Shown piece after piece: positions 1 through 10,145 of a stretch of DNA of 64,000 nt. Positions within the stretch are counted from its first letter, which is position 1; each line of letters starts with the position of its first letter. The stretch is from positions 547,639 to 611,638 of the forward strand of contig NW_020860930.1 in the NCBI RefSeq assembly GCF_000972845.2, given 5' to 3'. This stretch comes from Larimichthys crocea (lineage: Eukaryota; Chordata; Actinopteri; Sciaenidae). The notes under the pieces were generated by a model. That model ran no database searches, was not told the origin of the DNA, and saw only the letters and a list, made by a program, of their open reading frames with translations. The translations under genes were made by a program, and so were the position numbers.

Positions 1-59
1 CTCCTGATAACTGTTCGGATGGATGATGATTGTTTCTGTGCAGGAAATGAGTTTGTTTT

Positions 60-61
<2 letters not shown>

Positions 62-138
<77 letters not shown>
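62..138. repeat. (TG)n microsatellite, 77 bp
   Basis: Uninterrupted TG dinucleotides, the longest perfect run in the window. Confidence 0.99.
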
Positions 139-140
<2 letters not shown>

Positions 141-448
141 CTCTTTGTGTTTCATTTACTGTCTGTGAGCTGATCACAGCGGCCAGACGAGGGTTTTAGG
201 TGAAACTGCTGCATGTCGGTGAGTCCAACCTTCCAAAGTTTTCCAGGATAAATCCTTGAAAATCCTTGACAAAAGGATTTCCCTGGGTGCTTTAAAAATC
301 CTTCAAAAGAAACAACCTGAAAATGATTCAAAACTTGGAAAGTATTTCATATTTGTGAAGCTCAGTTACCATGGCAACACAGCAAAAAAAACAGTCAGGT
401 GAGCGTATCCACGAGTTGTGTCAATCAAACAGACAAAACCACACGTGT

Positions 449-475
449 ACACACACACACACACACACACACACA
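449..475. repeat. (AC)n microsatellite
   Basis: Perfect AC run. Confidence 0.98.
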
Positions 476-586
476 TGCTGCAGTGTAATTTGAGTTAGGC
501 TCCTTGGAGAGAGAGACTATTAATTAAATTAAAGGTCAGAGGGAGAGAGAGTCTGGGGATGTTTGATGGACAAGACAACATGTCTG

Positions 587-588
<2 letters not shown>

Positions 589-629
<41 letters not shown>
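589..629. repeat. (AC)n microsatellite
   Basis: Perfect AC run followed by TGTATGTATGTA. Confidence 0.98.
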
Positions 630-633
<4 letters not shown>

Positions 634-1308
634 TGTATGTAATATTGTGAGAACTGAGAGTGTGTGTGTGTGTTAATTGCAGTGAAGCGCTGTGTCAGGT
701 CTCATCCTGCCGTCGCAGCTGCGATCACCTGCTCACATTAAAAACTGCGTTTCCTTTGAAGCTTCTGACATTTCTGAGAACTTCAAGTCGATTTTGTTCA
801 AGATACGACGGAATAAAACTTCATCTGTGTCACGCCTGTCTGCACGCGAGAGATCACACTGAGATACAGCGAAGGCACAGAGCGAAGAACGTGATTGTGA
901 TGATTTCACACTCAGAGACGAGTTCATTTGTAAAAAATCAGCTTTATTAAAACTAATAAACCGACAATCTGTTTGAATGAAGTTTCTCTGCGGGGACCAA
1001 ATCATCTGTTTTCATGCACGTGTCCACATGTTCAATGCATCGTCCAAAAACAGGAGCCTACAATTCCCACAATGCTTCACTATCTTTTTATTATTCTCTC
1101 CCCGCCTGGAAAATGTCTCTAATCTCCAAACTCAAGCTGACATAATCCTAATTAATCATCACAGTTATTTCACACTCTGCTTTTCAGTATATAAATTATA
1201 ATTATTTTCATTTTACACACTTTACCGCAATTTACACACTTTTCTGCCTGCACTTAAAGGCCACACACCAACCGACCCCCCACAGAGGAGCATGGCCGTG
1301 ATTAAATG

Positions 1309-1375
1309 AGATTAGATTAGATTAGATTAGATCGTACTTTATTCATCCCACAACGGGGAAATTTATGTGTATAAA
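1309..1375 (-). mobile_element. LINE-type 3' tail with (TCTAA)n
   Basis: On the minus strand the sequence reads AATTTCCCCGTTGTGGGATG, then AATAAAGTACG, then a (ATCTA/TCTAA)n run. Fish LINE 3' ends commonly read TTGTGGGA, AATAAAG and a short tandem tail. No LINE coding region is seen. Confidence 0.6.
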
Positions 1376-1380
1376 TTACA

Positions 1381-1625
1381 GGCGTGGAGAAGTTGCCATC
1401 AGTCGTACCTACCGACTCTTCGGCGCACTTCCCCAGGGAATATTAGTGTCCATCTCTGGCAGAAAGAGCTGAGTCGGTCCTGCTGTTAACTCGTGGTGAT
1501 AATGTGACGTGTTTTTGTGTCTTTGACAACTCATGGAAAAAAAATCAACAAGTTTCTACGTGGAAAACTCAGAGCGACCTGACCAGTCCTCCCTACCGAC
1601 TCTTCGGCGCACTCCTCTTAAGAAA
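1381..1625 (+). repeat. ~184-bp-period motif pair with CTACCGACTCTTCGGCGCAC
   Basis: The 20-mer CTACCGACTCTTCGGCGCAC occurs twice, the second about 184 bp after the first (near 1409 and 1593). A related pair lies at 41109-41340. Sequence between the two has weaker similarity (GTCTTTGACAACTCATGGAA versus GTCTTTGGCAACTTATATGA at the other locus). Confidence 0.7.
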
Positions 1626-1907
1626 ACAATGCCAGGTAGGGCCAGAAACATGATGCACTTTGGGGTCAAGATATACCTCACAGCAGAATCCATTATACTT
1701 TAAAGAAACAAACTTAAATGACCTAAAATAGCTCAGGACTCAGACTTTTAATACACTGGGAATGATTTTAAAATGATTGGCGCTCTGGAGTTTGGAGGGA
1801 TAGTAACCTGAAAAGTTTTTGGACCCGTTGCAACACAGCAGGAAAATCTGGTCCAATAAAATGTGGCGCTGTGTTAGTACTCACAGATAAACAGAAATCA
1901 GACTGAA
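1490..1907 (+). repeat. Dispersed ~400-bp repeat (family A), copy 1
   Basis: Runs from CTCGTGGTGATAATGTGACG to CAGAAATCAGACTGAA. It shares ordered blocks with 4135-4477: GACGTGTTTTTG, CCTCACAGCAGAATC, GCTCAGGACT, GGAGGGATAGTAACCTGAAA, AGGAAAATCTGGTCCAATAA and GTTAGTACTCACAG. It contains one unit of the ~180-bp motif CCGACTCTTCGGCG. Non-coding. Confidence 0.85.
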
Positions 1908-3060
1908 GCGGCTTGCAAACAACAAAGAGAGTAAATATTCATCTGGTGACACAAACATGACTTCACATTACGTCTTTAGCAAACAAATGTAACATTTCAT
2001 CATTTTCCAATCACCTCTTGTTCTTATCGGGGTCACAGAGTTCTGGAGCTAAAATTTAAACGGTGTCGATCGTGTCGCAGAGCTGCAAACGAAAAACTCT
2101 GAAAACCAGCTGAGACTTTGATGTTCCATTTTTCCAAAGTCTGAATCTGAATCTAAAAACCCTGTGAGATCACAGTGAGGAAAAAAAACAACTTAATAAA
2201 TTGAATCATGTCACCATGGTTACATGTTCATTAAGCAAACATGCAAAACATTCAGTGTGTTGATTAAATCCAGCCTCTTTGTCGCCACATTCGGAGACAG
2301 ATAACTGTGACTGGCATTTTAATTTAATTTATTGACTTAAACTGTCGGAATAGTTTGAAACAGATTAATTGTAAACAAACAACAGTTTGATTTGGAAAGT
2401 AAAGTCGTGCACGGAAACATCATCTTAATTTTCCGCCCCTCGTCTCGAGGGCTGACGTGAACTTCTCATGTTTAGCCCGACAGCTCTATCAGGAGGAGTA
2501 ATGAAACCGGCTCACCTCGTGTCACTTCCTCTCCTCTGCAGCTGTCAGGAGAACAGAAACAAGCGCGCCTCCACGTCCATTACTCTCTGCTGATAATATT
2601 CACCTTAACGTCCTCATCTCAGCTCCGGCTCGCTCAGATCTCATTTCTCTGATCTGCCCGTCATTCATTCACTTCCACTTTAACAGCTTTGGCTTCTTCT
2701 GAGGCGACTTTCTTATTTATGAGCAGAAGAACGATGAGTTTTGTTTCTATTCTATTTAAATATATATATGACTCATGAACATGAACAGATGTTACTGATA
2801 CATCCTTCATGCTCGTTCTATGATCTGTGAACTTTTCATGACCTCAAATCAAAGACCAGAAAATTTAGACTTGATGATCAAATTTTTTATCATCTGAACT
2901 AAATCGTGAATCATCTGTGAGGATTAAACTCTGCGTGAGTTCTTTCCTTGTTTCTTGTTTGTGCAGTTTGAAAAGTTAAGTTAAAACTCAAAATCTAAAT
3001 CTTCTTAGCTTCCTCCGTCAGCGTCCTCTTCACTCTCTGCTCCTCTGCCATCATGTCCAT
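1908..3060. other. No gene; unique AT-rich sequence
   Basis: Nothing coding and no repeat I can name. The composition is ordinary intronic sequence. Confidence 0.6.
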
Positions 3061-3497
3061 AGAAGCTGCTGAGCCTGGTTACCTCCTCTTCTTCTTCCTG
3101 GTCGTCCATAACGCCTGTTGGTACAAACACTCAGTTCGTCAGCTTGGCGGTGAGCTCAGAGCGACGGGTACCCGTCGCTCTGAATGCTCCCCGCCAAGCT
3201 GACGAACTGATCTAACAGCAGCTACAGCTGTCAGCAGTTTACTTCACTGTCCATCATAAACTCTGTAAATCACAGAGAGTTGAGGCGGAGCAGCCGGAGG
3301 ACATCAGAGGGAAAACCAGAAAACATTTCCTCCATAAAATATGATCCAGTTTCACCAGAATCAGTGAAATAGTTGCTGCTGTGTGACTTAGTGCCGTAAA
3401 GCGTTACGTACTTCTCCCGACCCGGAGCCCAAAGTTACATAGAGTGAGAACAGACGTACGAATGACGGAGACACCGTTCAGCTGATCACAGGTCAGT
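3061..3497 (+). repeat. Foldback repeat family, copy 1 (full, palindrome included)
   Basis: Starts AGAAGCTGCTGA, followed by a CTTCTTCTTCCTGGT block, a near-perfect palindrome (3131-3210), an AACAGCAGCTACAGCTGTC block and a roughly 280-bp unique body. It ends GATCACAGGTCAGT. It aligns almost base for base with 18191-18615 and diverges outside those limits, which defines the element. I see no terminal inverted repeats, no poly-A tail and no coding capacity. It may be a nonautonomous foldback-type DNA element; the family name is unknown to me. Confidence 0.85.
3131..3210. repeat. Near-perfect palindrome in foldback copy 1
   Basis: The two arms, about 39 and 41 bases, meet with no spacer at GGGTACCC (3166-3173). 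The left arm begins TCAGTTCGTCAGCTTGGCGG and the right arm ends CCGCCAAGCTGACGAACTGA, its exact reverse complement. A short mismatch and small indel occur around 3183-3190. The sequence can form a cruciform or a perfect RNA hairpin. Confidence 0.95.
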
Positions 3498-3706
3498 GTG
3501 GGTCAACAGGAGTTACATTAAAATATCATTTCATATTTCACTCTTCCTGTAAACACTCTCCACCCGACCTGACCTGACGGAGCTCTGCAGCTCTCGTCGT
3601 GATCAGCTGATCGATCAGCAGCTTATTGGAGACAATCAATACCGGAGAGGAAGCTGGCCAACATACACACACTGTGCCAATTTAAACACAAACACGGATC
3701 CTCATT

Positions 3707-3708
<2 letters not shown>

Positions 3709-3742
<34 letters not shown>
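3709..3742. repeat. (CA)n microsatellite
   Basis: Perfect CA run just after foldback copy 1. Confidence 0.98.
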
Positions 3743-3743
<1 letters not shown>

Positions 3744-3866
3744 TGTATATCTACACACATTGCCAAACAGAAATACAATATACACACACTGTAGACAGTT
3801 GTGTCCGTATCACACACACAGCCTGAATAAATGTGTAAACAAACCCAGCTGTGGACCTCCCTTATC

Positions 3867-3869
<3 letters not shown>

Positions 3870-3911
<42 letters not shown>
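3870..3911. repeat. (AC)n microsatellite
   Basis: Perfect AC run. Confidence 0.98.
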
Positions 3912-3914
<3 letters not shown>

Positions 3915-4134
3915 CAATACACCTTTGTGAGGACAATGCATTCTGGGTAACTGAGGTCTGCGATCGATGTGTCGCCATACTTCAGCTTCCACCACGACGG
4001 TTAATAAGACCGGAGCGTCTCAGACTGCAACACGACAGTAACGTGCTATTATTATTTATTATTATTGTTTTGTTTTTGGAAACTAATGAGAAAAATAATC
4101 AGCTGATTAAAAGTGGAGAAGCGTCTCTCTCTCA

Positions 4135-4477
4135 CTCGTGACGTGTTTTTGCTTCTTTGACGAAGCGGCCTGATCAGTCCTCCCGCCCGACGTGACTTCA
4201 AGCAAAGAACGTTTGCAATGTCTTCAGTGCACGCTGCACGTTCGGGTCCGGATCGACCTCACAGCAGAATCTAGAAATTATAAAGAACGGGACGACTGCA
4301 GCGATCTGAAATACGAAGCTCAGGACTTTATTTTCCATGTTTGTTGGAGTTCGGAGGGATAGTAACCTGAAAATCGTAGTTTTTGGACCCGCTGCAACAC
4401 TTTCTTGACGTCACTGCAGGAAAATCTGGTCCAATAAAATGTGGCGCTCTGTTAGTACTCACAGAAATCAGACTGAA
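4135..4477 (+). repeat. Dispersed ~400-bp repeat (family A), copy 2
   Basis: Same order of blocks as 1490-1907, somewhat shorter and more diverged, with an insertion (CTTTCTTGACGTCACTG) near 4400. Copies 2.6 kb apart in the same orientation suggest local duplication or a transposable element of unknown class. Confidence 0.82.
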
Positions 4478-4646
4478 TTTGGATCTGAGGTCAAACTGGA
4501 GAAGCTTCTTTCTGAGCTCTGAGGTGCCTGTAGAAAATAATGGACTCACCTCCAAGTCATCAAGGTGACGAAGAAGGACACAAGGTCACACACACCAGCA
4601 CAGTCTGATTTATGGCATCCTTACACACTCTCAAAGTGTACATACA

Positions 4647-4648
<2 letters not shown>

Positions 4649-4684
<36 letters not shown>

Positions 4685-4703
4685 ACACACACACACACAC
4701 ACA
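4649..4703. repeat. (AC)n microsatellite, one interruption
   Basis: AC run with a single G substitution at 4680. Confidence 0.98.
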
Positions 4704-4977
4704 GGGAGGGGTGTGTCAGGTCCAGTGTTTGTGGCACTGACAGCCTGGTGTTTGATTGGTTGGTTAAACAGCCAATCACACGGCCGAGTGGACCGGAATA
4801 ACTGATCCTCAGTCCGTCTGAGAGCCCGTCGGCCACAACAACGATCCCGTTACAGCGCGTGTGCACACTCACACCTCTGCTACACAACACAATGAAATTT
4901 ACACAGGCGTAGTGAAAGAGCAGTTTATAATGCAGCCATGCACGGAGCGCCGGCTGCAGGCGACCACATCTACTAAC

Positions 4978-5062
4978 AGAGAGACAGAGAGAGAGAGACA
5001 GAGAGACAGAGAGAGAGAGACAGAGAGAGAGACAGAGAGAGAGAGAGAGACAGAGAGAGACG

Positions 5063-5124
<62 letters not shown>

Positions 5125-5128
5125 CGGA
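4978..5128. repeat. (GA)n / (GACA)n purine tract
   Basis: 150 bp of GAGA with regular ACAGAG interruptions. All long frames here (Arg-Glu or Leu-Ser repeats) are artefacts. Confidence 0.97.
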
Positions 5129-5179
5129 GGGCAAAGAAATAAATTGGACAAAAGACGAGAAGGACGAGCAGCAAAGACG

Positions 5180-5990
5180 GATGTCGTGGCAGGAATGTTT
5201 CCTCCGGGATAAAACTCTTTTGTGGAGATGTAACTCCATCACAGCTGAGCCAGTGTGACATCATATCGTCCATGTAGTGACTCATAATGTAATTAGTTCA
5301 TCTCATTAACGTATAATCAGGAACAGGGAGAAAGGTTTGATCTTTGAATCTGACACCAGCTGCTAATGTCTTTCTTTGTCTTTGTCTTTGTGACGTATGC
5401 ACTCAGTGTTGGACTACAGGAGCGTCTGGGTTTGATTTGTCTGACTGAAGACGTGGAACTCGTTGTCGTGTTTAAAACCAGCTTCAAACTCTCGATGATC
5501 TTCTCATTGATGGATTTGTGTGTTTGTTGGTTAATGTGGAGGATTCATTGTGTTGTTGGTTACAGACGCACATTAGCCGTCAGATAACTCTGGTGCACTT
5601 CTAGTTGCGTGCTGTCCCTGAAAATAAAGAAATAAAATCAGTGTCATGGACAACACTAGCGCTGTTGTGAAGGAGGAGCAGTGACGGCGTCATTCATGTG
5701 CAGACGCTGCTATCGAGGTCGCCATTGTACTTTGTTTTTACTTCGCTCCAACAAAGCCGGCATGTCGGCATCGCTCCGCTCGGTGTTCTTAGATTCAAGC
5801 AGATTCTTTGGACTCGAGCGGCTGGTGTGCAGGGTCGGGCTTCGACACAGCCTCATCCTGATCCACTTCACGTGATCTTGCAGTGAAAACGTTTCGCCAG
5901 CCTTGTTTCTTAAAGTCGGAGTCCTTTTGAACGTCGTCCCTGTTGAGGAAATCCTCATGGAAACAGCGGTGTGGGTCATCAGACACAGAG
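5180..5990. other. No gene; unique sequence
   Basis: Apart from a short TCTTTGTCTTTG repeat near 5375 I see no structured element. The small frames lack any recognisable motif. Confidence 0.6.
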
Positions 5991-6003
5991 GAAGAAGATG
6001 AAT

Positions 6004-6027
6004 CACACACACACACACACACACACA
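6004..6027. repeat. (CA)n microsatellite
   Basis: Perfect CA run. Confidence 0.97.
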
Positions 6028-6468
6028 TTCATTGCTGGTTTGATAATCTGGAAGTAAAACTCTTCACTGACGCGACGCTGACGCCGAAAGCCTCGCTCAG
6101 GCGTCACGTAGACGGTCGGTGCAGCCATCGATCCGCCGGCAGCCAGCTGGCCGTGTCATCACTCACACTCAAGTCAAGAGGGTGAATCACTCTGATTGGC
6201 TGATGTGATATTTAATAAGAGGCCCTCCCCACTCACCCACTGTGTAACTGGGTCAAGATCACTCTCCTCAATTATGCATAAGGTTATCCTTGTTAATGCT
6301 GCAGCTCACGGTCCCGTCTCTGGATGGATTCAGATGTTTTTACACGACCCTGCAGGCTCGGCGCTTATTTATCCAGTTTGTACGCACGGAGGATAATTCT
6401 GCTCATTACAATTATGAGTGCGTTTGGTGTGTGTGTGGATATGGAGGAGGTGTGTGTGGTCTGGCAGT

Positions 6469-6472
<4 letters not shown>

Positions 6473-6512
<40 letters not shown>
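6473..6512. repeat. (AC)n microsatellite
   Basis: Perfect AC run. Confidence 0.98.
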
Positions 6513-6514
<2 letters not shown>

Positions 6515-6640
6515 ACCTTCACTGCACGGGTGTGTGTGAATATTTCAGATTTCTTCAAGTATAAACTTGAAATGAATCGATTTAACAGACGGAGCCTGAT
6601 GCGTTAGCGCCATGTTCAGCTGCAACAATGTTCTCCAGAG

Positions 6641-6642
<2 letters not shown>

Positions 6643-6682
<40 letters not shown>

Positions 6683-6691
6683 ACACACACC
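6643..6691. repeat. (AC)n microsatellite, one interruption
   Basis: AC run interrupted once by ATAC. Confidence 0.98.
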
Positions 6692-7431
6692 TCTTCACAA
6701 TAAGGACTGAAATGACACGGATAGCACAAATATTTAAAGTGACACACAGGGAGAAAAACCTCATCTCAAATCTCCAAAACACATTTTCTGCTTCACACAT
6801 TTTGCAATTGGAAACTTTTTAAGTTACTAAAGATGAGAGTGCTGCCCAACAGTGTGTAGCTGGTTAGACAAAAATCAGTAATACGAATGAAGTGTGTGCC
6901 ATCTGGTGCAGACGTCTGATTTCATTTAGCTGGATATTCAGTATGAGGTGTTTAGCAGTTTGGGTGTGTGCTTTGGTGATAGTGTTAGTGTTTTGATAAA
7001 ACCAGCCGAGTTTGCAAGATTGTGTTTAAGCAAATGGAAAAAAGTGTAAAACACAACGTCAGGACAGAAAATCCACAGAGTCACTTTCAGATCTGATCAG
7101 GTCTGCCATTGTTACTTCAGTTACATCAAGTGTAGATGAGTCAAACTTAATGAAAGGGAAAGGTTCGGCCCGGAACACTGTGTTCAGGAGAGATTTGTTA
7201 ACTTTGTTCCACAGGAACGATCGAGACTTGTAGAGATATAGATGTAAATATAGAGATATAGATAGGTATAGATAGAAGTAAAATAAAAATATAAAATAAA
7301 GGATTTATTAATATAACCAACAAAAAAAAGAAAGGTGCAGCCGTCATAACAATCTCTGCATTTCTTTGAAAAGCTCTGAACCCTGCAGCTGAGGACACAG
7401 ATCTGAAACTCTGACTTAAACCGGGCTGAAA

Positions 7432-7690
7432 GGCTGCACAGCTGTCGGCTGCACAGCTGTCAGCTGCACAGCTGTCGAGCTGCACAGCTGTCGAGCTGCA
7501 CAGCTGTCGGGCTGCACAGCTGTCGAGCTGCACAGCTGTCAGCTGCACAGCTGGCGACGAGCTGCACAGCTGCACAGCTGTCGAGCTGCACAGCTGTCGG
7601 CTGCACAGCTGTCGAGCTGCACAGCTGGCGACGAGCTGCACAGCTGCACAGCTGTCGGCTGCACAGCTGTCGGCTGCACAGCTGGCTGGC
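7432..7690. repeat. ~15-16-bp minisatellite rich in CAGCTG E-boxes
   Basis: Units are GCTGCACAGCTGTC followed by G, GA or nothing. By eye there are about 17 GCACAGCTG cores, each carrying CAGCTG. A longer variant with GGCGACGAGCTGCACAGCTG occurs twice, about 75 bp apart. CAGCTG is a classical bHLH E-box, but binding here is only a possibility. Confidence 0.95.
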
Positions 7691-7907
7691 GGCGGCTCTG
7701 CAGTCCACGTTGGTGTTGGTGGTTCGGCCATCGATCGACCTCCAACATGAGCAGAACGCTCACAGAACCTCTCTACAACCATTTCTCTTCATCCTCGTCC
7801 TCCTCTCTGTCACTCTCACCTGCACGACCTCTGACCTCTGACTCGCTCACACACTTGCATGTCAGCTGATGGGATGATATGATTGACAGCACGCTGAGGA
7901 CGGACAG

Positions 7908-7992
7908 GTGTGTGTGTGTGTGTGTGTGTGTGTGCAGAGACAATATTTGCCTTTAATACACAGTGTGTGTGAACAGCAAATGTTTGACCTTG

Positions 7993-8026
<34 letters not shown>
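7908..8026. repeat. Two (TG)n runs 60 bp apart
   Basis: TG runs at 7908-7934 and 7994-8026. Confidence 0.97.
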
Positions 8027-8027
<1 letters not shown>

Positions 8028-8142
8028 AGGGTTGGATGGATGCTGGGTGGGGGTGGTTGGAGTAGATGAAGATGACTGACAGCTCTGAGCTAGTGATGGC
8101 TAACGCTAACCCTTCTCATATCTACCTGCCTGTGGGCACAAG

Positions 8143-8266
8143 GTGTGTGTGTGTGTGTGAGTGTGTGTGTGTGTGAGTGTGTGTGAGTGTGTGTATGTGT
8201 GAGTGTGAGAGAGAGAGAGAGAATACTACAATCAGCAGTTTGATCAGGACTGGCCTCGAGGCGGTG

Positions 8267-8300
<34 letters not shown>
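8143..8300. repeat. Compound (TG)n-(GAGTGTGT)n-(GA)n and (AC)n
   Basis: TG run with GAGTGTGT interruptions ending in GA at 8222, then an AC run at 8269-8300. The TG and AC runs are inverted relative to each other and could pair as a hairpin. Confidence 0.96.
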
Positions 8301-8303
<3 letters not shown>

Positions 8304-9640
8304 TTCCCCCAGCTGATTCTCGGCCATGGGCAGAAATGAGTTTCCTCCCTTTAACGAACTGTCTCACTCGTTACAGGAGATATTTATTAAAGCAGCGGAT
8401 AGCTGCTAACCGACCATGCAGAGATCTGACAGAGTGACGTATATTAACGTAACGTGATGCAGTTCATGAGGATTAAGACGGTTTATTTATCGTGGAGCGA
8501 TGAGGAGCAGCGTGAGCAGAGAAAGACAGTTAGCACGATGTCGAGATGTCTGATGCTGATGAGCTGATGCCGGCCTCTCGCTGCGTCTGTCTGCTGTTTG
8601 TTTCAGTTTCCTGATGTGGAAAATGGAAACTGATGTTTTGAAGCTGAGCCGAGCAGAGAACTGATCCATTGTTAAAAAAACATCAAATATTGATTTGTGC
8701 CGGCGGCGATGCTGCATCATTTAAAATGTAGTTATCAGTTGCAGCCGAACTGCAACGGCATGCACGACGTGGTTTGCATGTCTGATACTGAACGTTGTTT
8801 TTTTTTTATTTGACACTGAAGTTTCTGAGATTTTCTCAAATTTTAATGGATGAGGAAACAAACCTGGAGGAGCAGAGCCGGATGAATTATCAATATGACG
8901 AATCAATAACTGATTTCAGACTCGACACAGGGAATTGTGGATGAAGCGAGCAGTGTGTTTGTGGTGTCTGGTGGTGTTGGTGCTGATTGCAAACCGCCTG
9001 CATCATCCTCCCTGCACAGACTGAAGCAGAAACAACATGCACTTTGTCTGTTTGGGCTACTGCTGCTTCAAAACATAGATTCTTATTTTCAGGTGGTCAT
9101 ACACATGAAGAACAGAGTTATGAAAACATGTGGCGAAGTGGTGAAATGTAACTCTGGTGGATGTACAGTGGTAACTAGTTGCTATGACTACAGCCAATCA
9201 CAACCCTCCAAAGTACGGAGCTTATCTAGTTGTGCTCCCATTCGTTGACGTCATCAGCAGACGATCTGGTACCGATGCTCGCTCTCTCAAACCAGATTAA
9301 ACTTCTTCATGTTTCTATTTTTGAATTTCAGTCAGACTCAGATTTAGAAGCTGCTTCATGAAACAGAATCAGAGTTTAGATGGTTTGACCGATCCAAGCG
9401 TCTGATCAGATTCAGGTTGCACTTCTCCAGTTGGATCCACCTCAACTTCTTCGCACGTCGCTGCGTTTTCATTGGACTGAACACCTCGGCTCCTGGTCCT
9501 TAAGGTCACATGTGCATGAAGTCACGTGACGCTTCTCTTCATCAAATCAAACGAGTCATTACTTCTTCCTGCGTCAGTGTCAGTATTGAGGTATCTGACA
9601 CACGATGCTGATTTGACCTGTGCTGCTGCGTGACCATGCA
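8301..9640. other. No gene; unique sequence
   Basis: No repeat unit, splice-flanked frame or RNA gene is recognisable. Confidence 0.6.
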
Positions 9641-9868
9641 AACAAACTAAATGGAATGAGTCCCTGTTTCTGTCAGATGTGTGGTCGTCAGGAAACAGCG
9701 TCTGACACCGAGTGTGTGTCCAAGTGACAGAGCCCGTCTGTGTTTTATGTTGGTGTCACTGATCAGTCTGTGGTCTGTGGTCCAGTCAGTGTCCCAGATG
9801 GCCGGTATCATTGTGATGGAAGTGACGCCAGGCCGACACAGTGGGGACACTTTTGTCATGGATATGAC

Positions 9869-9870
<2 letters not shown>

Positions 9871-9911
<41 letters not shown>

Positions 9912-9922
9912 TGTGTGTGTGT
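9871..9922. repeat. (GT)n microsatellite
   Basis: GT run with one ATGT interruption. Confidence 0.98.
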
Positions 9923-10043
9923 CTGAATCGTGAGTCCCAGCCAACCAGAATCAGTCATGGCTGATCACCCACCAAACTACCTGCTTCACCTGGGTAACAT
10001 ACCAGCTGCTCTCGCGGCGTTAACAGCCAGTTAGTGTGGCTCC

Positions 10044-10145
10044 GGCTGCTGATTGGTTATCTGTGCAGCTGATTCAAAGGTTCTGTTGGCTGCTGGTTGG
10101 TTATCTGTGCAGCTGATTCAAAGGTTCTGTTGGCTGCTGATTGGT
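10044..10145. repeat. 44-bp tandem repeat, 2.3 units
   Basis: Units begin at 10044, 10088 and 10132 with GGCTGCTGATTGGTTATCTG or a one-base variant, then TGCAGCTGATTCAAAGGTTC. They are near identical. ATTGGTTA / ATTGG matches an inverted CCAAT box by sequence only. Confidence 0.95.

Noticed and set aside
4621..5285. Long Leu-Ser / Arg-Glu frames
   Set aside because: Direct translation of the GA/CT and CA repeats.
7198..7782. 194-codon Cys-Ala-Ala-rich frame on the minus strand
   Set aside because: Translation of the CAGCTG minisatellite; all frames are open because the unit lacks stop codons.
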